NCBI GenBank assembly: GCA_003990745.1
Contig: RBNI01004735.1
Coordinates: 1 to 13,543 of the forward strand
Direction: 5' to 3'
Source of the DNA: Jimgerdemannia flammicorona
Lineage: Eukaryota; Mucoromycota; Endogonomycetes; Endogonales; Endogonaceae
Length of the DNA stretch: 13,543 nt
In this document: one piece after another, positions 1 through 7,660 of the stretch
Numbering within the stretch: the first letter of the stretch is position 1
How the letters are laid out: each line of letters begins with the position of its first letter
Made by a program: the position numbers and the translations under genes
The notes under the pieces: model-generated
What the model was told of the DNA's origin: nothing
The model's database searches: none
The model's input: only the letters and a program-made list of their open reading frames with translations

Positions 1-655
1 CCCCCCCCACTTTGGCAAGCTTCCCAGTAAGTACAGTGCTGACATAGATAACTGTTTTTTGATCACTATAAAAATATTTCAGAATCTACTAATACTTTTC
101 TAAATATATATATACTATAAATATATATACTCTAAAGATGGATAAGAATATTTTCTCAATAGGAAAAATGTTAGCCTATAGTAATAAAGGGATATATATA
201 CTCAAAGAAAGTAATGGCATATAATTTAAAAAATGACAAGAAGATTATGATACTTTTAAAATATAGTAATCTTTATATGATCAATAGTATAATGAATAGG
301 AAAGCATGATAGCCTCAATATATATAATAATAGCTATACTAAATACATTTAATAAGTAATATTAATACCTGGAATATTTCAGTATAATAAGTCTCAAAAG
401 GATAATCACAAGCAGATCTGTGAAAGAATTACTAAAAATATATATATTCTGATCATAATTTCTATAAAGATTATATAATAAATAAAGTATTCTTTTAAGT
501 ATTTCAGAAATAGATAAAATACATATGTAGTATACTTAATTTAATTAATATATAGATATATATAGATCTATTTATATACTATTATATTCTTTGAATAGAA
601 ATTTATTAATTATATTTTGAGAAACCAAAACATATCACCCGAATTATAACTTAGC
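1..655. other. A+T-rich intergenic flank, no gene seen
   Basis: This stretch is dominated by TA and TATA runs, with only scattered G and C, and has no open frame of useful length on either strand. It contains many short A/T microsatellite-like tracts but no clear tandem array, no tRNA-like cloverleaf and no recognisable coding remnant. The composition changes abruptly after about 650. It could be ordinary A+T-rich intergenic DNA, old transposon debris or a hypermutated repeat; the sequence does not let me choose. The first eight bases are a C run at the very edge of the window. Confidence 0.6.
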
Positions 656-672
656 CAGATGATATGAACATA

Positions 673-693
673 TAGCATAGTAACCAGCAACCA
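673..693 (+). repeat. Copy A of a promoter-proximal repeated block
   Basis: TAGCA, TAGTAACCAG and CAACCA follow one another here. The same three blocks occur in the same order at 6558-6585, with 3 and 4 extra bases between them, and a TATA box follows in both places. All 21 bases of copy A align to copy B with only those two gaps. Confidence 0.55.
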
Positions 694-736
694 TTGCTGC
701 AGAAAGCTATATAAATAGCTAGACTACCAGATAAGG

Positions 737-801
737 CATACCTGTGCAAGACCTGCATACCTGTAGAAGACCTGCACACCTGTGCAAGACCTGCACACTT
801 G
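737..801. repeat. 19-bp tandem repeat, three units plus a partial
   Basis: Units lie at 737-755, 756-774 and 775-793, each of the form CAYACCTGTRNAAGACCTG, with one to three differences between units. A partial fourth (CACACTTG) runs to 801. The array sits 25-90 bases downstream of the TATA-like box and just before the candidate LINE insertion point. It could be a repeated regulatory element of an LTR or leader, or a simple minisatellite. Confidence 0.85.
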
Positions 802-807
802 CTATAG

Positions 808-818
808 ATAGTAATCTA
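808..818. repeat. Candidate target-site duplication, left copy
   Basis: ATAGTAATCTA here is identical to 6543-6553, which directly follows the A-rich tail of the LINE. The left copy lies 80 bases before the LINE ORF1 start, as expected for a full-length LINE. The motif is A+T-rich, and a 10-base match also occurs by chance near 263, so the assignment is good but not certain. Confidence 0.6.
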
Positions 819-898
819 GGCTTGAACTGATAACATTCAGGTTACATGAACTTCAGACAACACTTTCGACAACATTTTCAAGTATTGGTATTATCAAC

Positions 899-2775
899 AT
901 GGCGAGCAACATACATTCTGGTGAGCATACTGGGCAGGGGGGCCCCAGTGCCTTTGACTGGCAGCATGTGGGGGGGGGTCAAGGTGCTGGTATTGGTATG
1001 CCGAGTGCTTCAATGAGGGGACGCAGGGCTGGGGGTGGTGGCAGAGGAGGTGCAAGGCTGCATGGGGGAGGGAGGATGACCTTCATGGATAAAGTCAGGA
1101 TGGAAAAGCAGGCAACTGGGCTAGATGGCTGGCTGGAGCTGGGGAAGGTATCTGCTAACATGAGTGGCATGGAGGCCTCTCCACTGGGGGGTCAGCATAG
1201 TGGGGCTGGAGGTGTAGTGGCTGAGGTGGTGACTGCTAATAGTGGTGTGGTGGGCAATCTGGAAAAAAATCCAGATGTGACAGCTGATGGGAGACCTGGA
1301 CAGAGGTGCAGCACGAGACCTAGGGACCTGGCTGATGGTGTGATGGGCCTCGTGGTGGCTCCATTACTCAAAAAGTCTAGATCAGAATACGCTATCACAC
1401 TGTGCTTCCATGGCTTGGCAGTGATGGCGAAGATGGTGCTGGGGCTGCTGGCTAGCGAGGTGAAGGGTGCAGCCTTGGTTAAGTTCTTAAAGAAGCTGGA
1501 GGTGGTTTAGGTGGGGTTTGAAGAGGAGAATTTGCTACTGGAGGCAGTGGAGAAGAGTGTGGTGGTTGGAGGGATTTTGGTGCCAATGGCAAGGTGTATA
1601 CATTGGGATCTCTGAGTGATGCATCTGGTGATTGCAGATATACCAATGGTGAAGAAGGAGGAGGCAAGGAAGCTGGTCATGGATGTGATGAAGGAGTATG
1701 GCAAGGTGGTCGACATTGGGTTCAGGGTATGGGAGGGGACTGAGCTCAGGACAGGAGATGTGGATGTCCGGTTGAGGCTGTTTAGGATGGAGAATACCAA
1801 GAAGGCTAGGGACTGGCCAGTGGTGCTGAAGTGGGGCACAGTGGAGTGTAAGGTATCGAGGGTGAAGGGGTCAGAGGAAGATGAAGAGGACCTGCTGGAG
1901 GCACTTGAGGACCTGGCAGGAGCTGTGGAGAGGCTTGGAGGGCTTATGAGGCTAGTATAGTAGTGAAGGTGATCAAGGGCAAGAAGGTGCGAATAGACAA
2001 GGTGCTTTGGGAGAAGGCAAAGGGGAGACAGCTGCAGAAGGATTTGCTGGCCAGCTTGGATGGGGGTCAGAAGGCAGGGGCTATGGAGGAGGGCGCTGAA
2101 GCAAGTGCTAGCATCTGGGTGGAGGCTGGGCAGCAAGGGGGGAAGATGAAGGAGAGTGGGGGACAGGGGTTGGAGGAGGTGGTAGTGGACATGGCAATGG
2201 TGGATGATAATCAGATCCAGTATGGTGTCCCCAAGGTAGGAGAGGGGGAGTTGGAGGATGTGTCAGAGGATGGTTGGGATGAGTCTGTGCGAACTGAGGA
2301 GAGGTAGGGGGGAGAGGCAGATTTGGTACAGGCAGCGGAGATAGTTGGGAGGGAGAAATAGATGTTGAGAGCACTGCAAAATATGGCAGCTGAGGAACTG
2401 GGAGAGATCAATTTCCAGGTGATCAGTGAGGACTTCTGGGGGCGAGTGCTGCAAGGGGAGGAGGTTGTGAGAAAGTTGAGAGATGAGATGATGACAGCTC
2501 TTCTGGAGGCAGAGGAGTATGAGGTTACTGAGGCAAGGGAGGCCACACTCTTGGGTATTGCTAACGAAAGGGCAGCTTATCTGTGGGGGCTGTGGAAGGG
2601 ACTGGCAAAGTGGCAGATAGTGTGCGAGGAGCACCAGGCATCAATGGAGATGGTGGATGGTGAGGAATGTGTGGAATTGCTGGTAGCTCTGGATGAACAG
2701 CAAAATATGGAAGATGAGATTGTGGCGGAATGTAACCTGGATCTGGCTGGAGAGGAAGTGAGCATGGAATTGTAG
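899..2775 (+). pseudogene. LINE ORF1, gag-like RNA-binding protein, broken
   Basis: This would encode the element's nucleic-acid-binding chaperone, about 620 residues if unbroken. It opens with ATG at 899 (MASNIHSGEH), 80 bases into the element. The N-terminal part is rich in glycine and arginine (roughly residues 40-60), like an RGG-type RNA-binding tail. The stretch coded at about 1640-1860 (EYGKVVDIGFRVWEGTELR and what follows) resembles the RRM-like core of fungal and plant L1-type ORF1 proteins. The C-terminal third (2362-2772) is acidic and probably helical. No CCHC knuckle is visible, although many relatives carry one. Breaks: TAG at 1508, TGA at 1613, a shift from frame 2 to frame 1 near 1957, then TAG at 2305 and 2359, with the natural-looking end TAG at 2773. 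Continuity of sense across these stops supports one decayed ORF. The function is inferred from position and composition. Confidence 0.65.
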
Positions 2776-2836
2776 ATATAGAGATATTAATACTCTCAAA
2801 TACTGTGCTATAATTAGTACAACCAATATTTTCTCC

Positions 2837-3510
2837 ATGAATGTCAATGGGCTTAGGGAGACTGGGAGGTGACGTATGATTTTTGGATGGCCAAAGAAAC
2901 TGGAGGCAGATCTCTTCTTACTTCAAGATGTATGGTGTGAGAGAGAGGAAGATGGCCTGGAATGGACAAGAGAGTGTGGTGGGGTGATAGTTTGGCAGGG
3001 TAAAGTAGGAATCCTGGTTAGGAAGGGGAAAGGAGACATTGCGGACACTGGACATTAGGGTAGCAGATTAGTGTGGGGGACATGGCAGAGGTCTGGATGG
3101 AACTCAATTGTGGTGGGATCATGTTATTGCCTGGCTGAGAGGGGGACCCGAGTGGCATGGATTAGAGATCTGCAGGATTCTGGGCTCTTGGTTGAGGCTG
3201 GGGTTGATTGTCTGTGGAGTGATTTTAATATGGTATGGGAGAGTAGGCTGGACAGAACTGATGGGGGATGGGGTATGGCTGGAAGGAGTGGGAGATTGGA
3301 GGACTGGGAAGAGGTGGAGAGACTCAGCTCACTGGTGGATGCCATGTGACTTAAGGATGGGGATCGCTATCTATATACTCACTGGGTGGGAGGACTTGGT
3401 ACTAGGATTGATTGGATTCTGACTGCTGAGTGTTGGGGTAATATGGTTTGGGAGATGATGGAGGTCGAGTGGTGCCCTTGGTCAGATCACTGGGGTATTC
3501 AAGGAGGTGG
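2837..3510 (+). other. ORF2 endonuclease (EEP/APE-like) domain
   Basis: This domain would nick the target DNA to start target-primed reverse transcription. Signature motifs are present in one frame despite three stops: N-V-N-G-L at 2840-2854, L-L-Q-D at 2918-2929 (relatives usually have Q-E, so the catalytic acidic position is conservatively changed), S-D-F-N at 3218-3229 (usually G-D-F-N), and the terminal S-D-H at 3482-3490. Spacing of these motifs over about 220 residues fits the exonuclease-endonuclease-phosphatase fold. The stops at 2873, 3056 and 3347 disable it. Confidence 0.8.
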
Positions 3511-4159
3511 GAGGTTTGGAGGGAGTGGGGAGCAGTCAGGATATTGGCATCTGAACTCTTTGCTGCTGGATGAGATGGACCTGTGGAATGCATGGGTGGT
3601 GGTAGTATGATCCAAGGTTAATGATTGGAGGAGAGCCAGGATGAGGATTGGAGATAGATGGTATAGACTGAAATCCGAAGCTCAGAGGTACTGGGGGGAT
3701 GTGGGGAAGGAGCGAGGTGCTCAGCAGAGGTGACAAGTCCGATGGGCATCTAGGAGACTAGAAAGACTACTTCTGGATTGGGCTGGGCTACTGGAGGAGG
3801 AGGAGGCATTGGACTGGAAGGCTAAGTGGGCTATGCTGGAAGTGGTGGAGCTGCAGGATTTGTTGAGGAAGGAGGAAGTGATGCAGGCTCAGGCCCTGGT
3901 GGCAAGGCTATGGTGGCAGGGATTGGAAGAAGGAGAAAGACCCACAAGGTTTTTGTCCTGTCTCCTTCATGCTAGGGGAGCATGACATCGGTGGGAAGGA
4001 GTCCTTAATGATGAGGGAAAGATTGCAGAGGATCCTTGGCCAGCTGAGCACCCAATGGAGTAATCTCTGGAGTGAAGAGGAGGGAGGGGAGGTGGCGCAG
4101 GACATTGAGCGGCATCTGGAAGAGAGGCACCAGAATCCTGCAGCAGGGTTGGGGGATCT

Positions 4160-5230
4160 TGGCCAACCAGTTTTGAGAGAGGAGATCCTTCGAGTTCTGG
4201 CATCAACAACCCTGGGAACAGCACCTGGGGAGGATGGTTTGACTTGGGACTTTTGGAAATATATGGCATCAGTAGAGGAGGCACTGGAGGAGATGTCACT
4301 GATGTGTGATATGGTCATCAGTATGGGGGAATGGATTGGAGGACAGCAGTTAGTGCTGGTGTCTCTGCTGTACAAGGACAAAGGGTGTAAGGAGGACTGG
4401 AAGAACTGGGGGCCAATTATGCTACTGGATATGGACTGCAAAATGGTCATGAAAATCCTGGTGGTGAGGCTATAGGGTGTAGCTCACCAGATGCTAGGGA
4501 AGGAGCAGTGAGGCTTTGTGAGGGGCCGACTGATCCAAGATGACATGGCATGGGTTCATTGTGTCATTGAAGGAGCTCAGGCTGTGGGGGTAGATGGCTG
4601 CTTGGTTTTCCTGGAACAGGAGAAGGCCTATAATAGGGTCTGGAGAATATGGTTAGAGAAGGTACTGGAGTGCATTGGGGTATCAGTAGACATTTGTCAG
4701 CCACTCATTGGATTACTGGAAGGGAGTAGGGCTGCGATTTTGGCAAATGGACACAGGGGGGCTTCTTTCCCCTTGGGGAGGGGGGTGCCTCAGGGTGATC
4801 CGCTGTCACCTATCCATTATGCCTTCGCCCTGGAGCCTTTGTTGGATAGGATCTGGCACAGGGTTGGTGGACTGAATATCTTGGGCATCAATTGGAAGGT
4901 GGGGGCCTTTGCAGATGCTATTGTAGTTGGGTTGGGCTTGGTGGCAGATGTGGCTATACTCAAGGAGACAGTTGAGTGGTATGAGAGGTGTTCTGGGGCG
5001 AAACTCAACTGGCACAAGTGTGAGACAATAGTCCTTGGAGAAGGAGTCATAGGTGGGGACATCATTGGAACAATTGTCCTGGCTGGAGGAGTGGTATGGT
5101 ACTTGGGTATCTATTTCTCAGTGTATGGCTCTTTACTTCCTAAGGAGTGGTGGGAGCGCAAGCTAGTAGAATGGGGGAAGGTACTGATGAGTTGGGTGGT
5201 AGACAGGTGTTGCTGGTGGGAAGGGTAACT
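4160..5230 (+). other. ORF2 reverse transcriptase domain with altered active site
   Basis: The RT core reads mostly in frame 3. Landmarks are APGEDGL (about 4224-4244), a degenerate R-P-I-S-L block read as GPIMLL near 4412-4429, the palm motif A region EQEKAYN (4614-4634), motif B QGDPLSP (4791-4811) and motif C FADA (4908-4919). In active LINE RTs motif A starts with an aspartate where this copy has glutamate (4614-4616), and motif C ends Asp-Asp where this copy has Asp-Ala (4917-4919 is GCT). Two of the three metal-binding acids are therefore changed, beyond the stops at 4472 and 4508. The fold assignment is secure; catalytic competence is very unlikely. Confidence 0.88.
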
Positions 5231-5859
5231 GTTCTGAATGTGTATAGGATGCCGAAGCTTTGGTATCTGGGCTACCATTTAGACTTCCCTAAGTGGGTGG
5301 TTAAAAAGCTTCTCCAGATGGCCTGCTCTTGGCTCTGGGCTGGATGCCGGAGTCAGATTGGTTGGGAGGTACTAGCACTTTCTGTGGATCATGGAGGACT
5401 TGGCCTGGTGGATTTTCCCAAGAGGCTACTCTGCTTGAGGGTGTAGTGGATGAAGAGGGCTAGTGAGTTGAGAGGAGGAGAATAGGTGCCCCTTATGCAG
5501 TATTTGTGGGAGGTAAGAGTGTCGCCAAGGGGTGGCTCAGGTGATCTACTGTCCTTAGTGGCCTTTGATAGTAGTCAGAGGATGAGATAAAAGGATTCTG
5601 GTGGTGAGTGGTCAATGGGGCCCATCGCATTGGGATCTGTTAGCAAGGTGCTGAAGGGGATGAGGACTGGGGACTGGCGATGTGGAGGTGGGACAGGCTC
5701 TTATTGGGAGAGAATCTGGTTGAGGACTTCCACTTAGAGGAGGGCATGGAGTGCCTTCAGGGGCTGGGGCAGGACCTTTGGCCGGAGACCTGGCAGGGGG
5801 CTGAGATCGGGGAGAGATGGGACTGGGCAGGTGTCTGGTCATGGATTAAGGTTATGTCA

Positions 5860-6060
5860 AGGTGGCTCCTGCCAAAACTCTGGGTAGCATGGTGAAGACT
5901 GCTGCATCGAAATGTGATGCTAAATTTTAGGGCTGGCCATCTGGTGGATGGAGGGATCTTTGAATTTGAGGAGTGTTATAATGTAGGGCAGGAGGGAGGG
6001 GTGGTGCAGACCTCTGAACATTGGCTGGGGGAGTGCAAGAGTATGGAGAATTTTTGGAAG
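5860..6060 (+). other. ORF2 C-terminal zinc-finger-like region
   Basis: After the thumb, LINE proteins often carry a short zinc-binding domain of the zf-RVT type. Here, in frame 1, a tryptophan/leucine-rich lead (KLWVAW, stop TGA 5893, RLLHRNVM) is followed by Cys (5974-5976), His (6019-6021) and Cys (6034-6036) in the order seen in that family, with the ETxEH-like TSEHW preceding the last Cys. The second Cys of the usual CxxC pair is missing (C-Y-N-V-G), either lost or never present. The assignment rests on pattern and position only. Confidence 0.5.
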
Positions 6061-6488
6061 GTAGTTGGAGAGAGGTTGGGAGTGTCGGTGCCTGACCCTG
6101 AGGTGGGTGGGCGGTGGGCAGCACTACAGTCAAGGCTAGTGGGGGGAGTGGGAAATGAGTGGCTGACAGTTGGTTGGGCTGTCACAATATGGGTGGGGCT
6201 CACGGAATACTGGCAGAGCGTCTTTGAGGTGGGCCCCCAGCAGCCAGTGAGACTGAGAGTAGCGATGTGAGAGGAGCTGATGCTTGAGCTCTTCAAAGCA
6301 TGGTGGATTGGTTGGGGCCCCAAGGGGGGGGGATGTAAGGGATTAGTAAGGAGGATTGTAGAGAAGAGTGGTGGAAGAGTTGTGGTGAAGGTGGATGGGA
6401 TGTTATTTGCAGGAACTAGGGAGGGGGGGGGTCCTTGTGGGATAGATTGAAGGCTAAGGCTGTATCAATATTACTATAGATGCCAGTT

Positions 6489-6494
6489 AATAAA
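6489..6494 (+). terminator. AATAAA polyadenylation signal of the LINE
   Basis: AATAAA lies ten bases after the ORF2 stop at 6477-6479 and about 17 bases before the A-rich tail begins, the normal arrangement for polyadenylation of a LINE transcript. Confidence 0.6.
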
Positions 6495-6510
6495 GGGAGT
6501 CCAAGTGACT

Positions 6511-6542
6511 ATAAAAAAAAAAAATAAAATAAAATAAAATAA
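6511..6542 (+). repeat. LINE 3' tail: A run followed by TAAAA units
   Basis: After ATA-A(11), the tail continues as TAAAA repeated four times and stops at the candidate target-site duplication. Such A-rich or short-repeat tails are the hallmark of target-primed reverse transcription. They fix the orientation and 3' end of the LINE. Confidence 0.88.
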
Positions 6543-6553
6543 ATAGTAATCTA
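6543..6553. repeat. Candidate target-site duplication, right copy
   Basis: ATAGTAATCTA, identical to 808-818, lies directly against the A-rich tail. The exact boundary with the tail is uncertain by one or two A bases. Confidence 0.6.
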
Positions 6554-6720
6554 TAATTAGCAATGTAGTAACCAGATAGCAACCACAACTGTATAAAATA
6601 CCCCAGAGACAAGAGTGAATAAACCTCAGTCTGAAAGTCTAAATTTAAAGAAAAAGACAAGTCTGCCTATTACACTTCAAGGGATATGCCTACCAAAAGC
6701 CACTTGACCTAGGAAGGATT
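6554..6720 (+). promoter_or_regulatory. LTR-like U3/R/U5 remnant with TATA box and AATAAA
   Basis: Copy B of the repeated block (6558-6585) is followed by TATAAAATA (6592-6600), then a short purine-rich stretch with AATAAA (6618-6623) and CCTCAGTCTG. A TATA box some 20-25 bases before a polyadenylation signal, upstream of gag, is the usual core of an LTR. I could not find a convincing primer-binding site or the CA end of the LTR, and there is no second LTR in the window for comparison, so the limits are approximate. Confidence 0.45.
6558..6585 (+). repeat. Copy B of the promoter-proximal repeated block
   Basis: It matches copy A at 673-693 (TAGCA, TAGTAACCAG, CAACCA), with insertions of ATG and ATAG between the blocks. 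It lies seven bases before a TATA box. Confidence 0.55.
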
Positions 6721-7660
6721 GCAACACTTAGGAGAAATGCCTGCTCTACAGCTACTGCTGGGAGATTGTGAGCATTGGTTCCCCTTTCCACTCCAGTCCA
6801 CTTTTTGATACAAAGCAGAGTTTGTTACATTTTTGGTTCACTTGTCAGATAAGCCTGAAGAATCTGAGTTTACCACCCAAGTTCAAGGAAGAACTTAGCC
6901 ACCATTTCCAAGTTATTCTCTGTATTCCCAGAAAGCCTAAGCAAAAGCCGCCTTGCTCAAGCCAGTTTCTGACACAATTTCACAGTGATCTGTTTGTACA
7001 AATGAAGCCAGTCTTTGATATAACTTTGCCAAGAAACCCTTTCTCAAAAAGCCACCAGTTGTTCATATTCCCAGTTGAAACTGCCAATTTGGGAAGAATC
7101 TACAACATCCGAGTTATCTACACCATCTGAGTTATTTCCCAGTTGAAGCTGCCGATTCAAGAAGAATCTGCGTCACCTGAGTTATTATTCCAGAAGGGCC
7201 TGATTCATGCCATCCAAGTTTCCATGACATCCGAGTTATTGGTTACCAGTGAGCCCAATACAGAAGAACCTGCCTCTAGTACAATTCCTGGTAAAGTCAT
7301 CTCAGGAAGAATCCATGCCATCCTCTATTCCCAGTGGGCTAAATCGAAATTATCCACCAGAAATCGCATACTTTCAGAGACTGCCACCACTCAAGAAGGA
7401 AAACCACTAAATTCCTAGATCATCACACATAAGGAGATCATCATGCTATATACGAAAATCTACCAATTCCCAGTTGACCCAAGAAGGACAAGACATACAA
7501 ATCGCCACTATACCCAGAGAACCATCCAAATAAGGAATCTGCTTGGGGATATCCAGCTTTGACAATTATATCACTAAATACCAAGAACATTTTGTTGCTT
7601 TTAAGTAACTGGGGGCTCAAGCCAAACTACATCAATCCCCAACCTTGTAATTTGTCTCCA
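6720..7660 (+). other. Gypsy leader / upstream gag region with divergent repeats
   Basis: Frame 3 is open from 6768 to 7130 and again from 7143 to 7418, but the two parts do not resemble a known protein to me. Repeat units within it translate to similar peptides in different frames (QLKLPI at 7072 in frame 1 and at 7140 in frame 3), so either the repeats are non-coding or frameshifts intervene. From 7420 to 7660 all frames are short. It may be a long 5' leader, or a decayed disordered N-terminus of Gag. Confidence 0.4.
7068..7195. repeat. Imperfect direct repeat, 68-bp period
   Basis: TTCCCAGTTGAA at 7068-7079 recurs at 7136-7147. The bases after each also match: CTGCC, GAAGAATCT and a CATCCGAGTTAT-like block. 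The last block itself is doubled inside the first unit (near 7106-7120 and 7122-7136). A weaker echo (GACATCCGAGTTATT) appears near 7227. Divergence between units is visible, so the array is old. Confidence 0.6.

Larger units (their letters stand above)
656..818 (+). promoter_or_regulatory. Promoter-like segment, possible left part of a split Gypsy LTR
   Basis: The segment has a TATA-like box (TATATAAATA, 708-717), preceded by a block at 673-693 that recurs downstream of the LINE at 6558-6585, where it again lies just before a TATA box. It also holds the 19-bp tandem repeat. If the LINE is removed at its target-site duplication, this segment joins directly to the LTR-like sequence at 6554. 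I infer that it is the upstream (U3-like) part of the Gypsy LTR or a neighbouring repeat with a similar promoter. The LTR ends are not identified. A LINE 5' promoter is the main alternative. Confidence 0.35.
2837..6479 (+). pseudogene. LINE ORF2, endonuclease-reverse transcriptase polyprotein, broken
   Basis: This is the enzyme for target-primed reverse transcription, about 1,200 residues if unbroken. It starts at an ATG (2837) immediately before the endonuclease motif N-V-N-G-L, about 60 bases after ORF1. Domain order is endonuclease (2837-about 3510), a charged linker (about 3600-4100), RT (about 4160-5230), thumb/connection (to about 5670) and a zinc-finger-like C-terminus (about 5860-6060). 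Frames used in order: 2, then 3 (from about 4030), 2 (from about 5185), 1 (from about 5680) and 3 (after a run of nine G at 6423-6431). In-frame stops include TGA at 2873, TAG 3056, TGA 3347, 3608 and 3731, TAG 4472, TGA 4508, TAG 5444 and 5483, TAA 5588, and TGA 5893 and 6268. The end at 6477-6479 is chosen because sense (SLWDRLKAKAVS) resumes in that frame; without the last shift the ORF ends at 6450. Confidence 0.85.
819..6542 (+). mobile_element. Full-length but decayed APE-type LINE retrotransposon
   Basis: A non-LTR retrotransposon of about 5.7 kb. Its order is: short 5' leader (819-898), gag-like ORF1, a gap of about 60 bases, ORF2 with apurinic-type endonuclease then reverse transcriptase then a C-terminal zinc-binding-like region, a short 3' UTR with AATAAA, and a tail of A and TAAAA units. 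Matching 11-bp direct repeats flank it. The order and motifs fit the L1/Tx1 or Tad superfamilies; I cannot place it more finely. The sense strand is very rich in G and poor in C throughout, which sets it apart from the A-rich Gypsy element. Stops and frameshifts in both ORFs, plus altered RT catalytic residues, mean that it cannot move by itself. Presence of the 5' end and ORF1 argues against the 5' truncation usual in LINE copies. Confidence 0.85.

Noticed and set aside
1..655. Centromere, mitochondrial or replication-origin sequence suggested by A+T-richness
   Set aside because: No periodic array, organelle gene or defined motif is visible. Composition alone is not evidence.
1..655. Classical ascomycete RIP of the whole window
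   Set aside because: Only the left flank is TpA-rich. CpA remains abundant in both elements, which RIP would have removed.
1507..2136. A 209-codon minus-strand open frame, rich in Ser, Pro and Leu
   Set aside because: It lies opposite LINE ORF1, and the low-complexity S/P/L composition follows from the G-rich, C-poor sense strand. No domain or promoter supports it.
3908..4450. A 180-codon minus-strand open frame
   Set aside because: It is antisense to the LINE linker and RT start, where the plus strand has conserved RT motifs. Its composition is again that of a shadow frame.
6720..7660. Primer-binding site and exact LTR end
   Set aside because: Several TGG-containing spots were examined, but none is preceded by a convincing CA end or complements a tRNA 3' end that I can identify.
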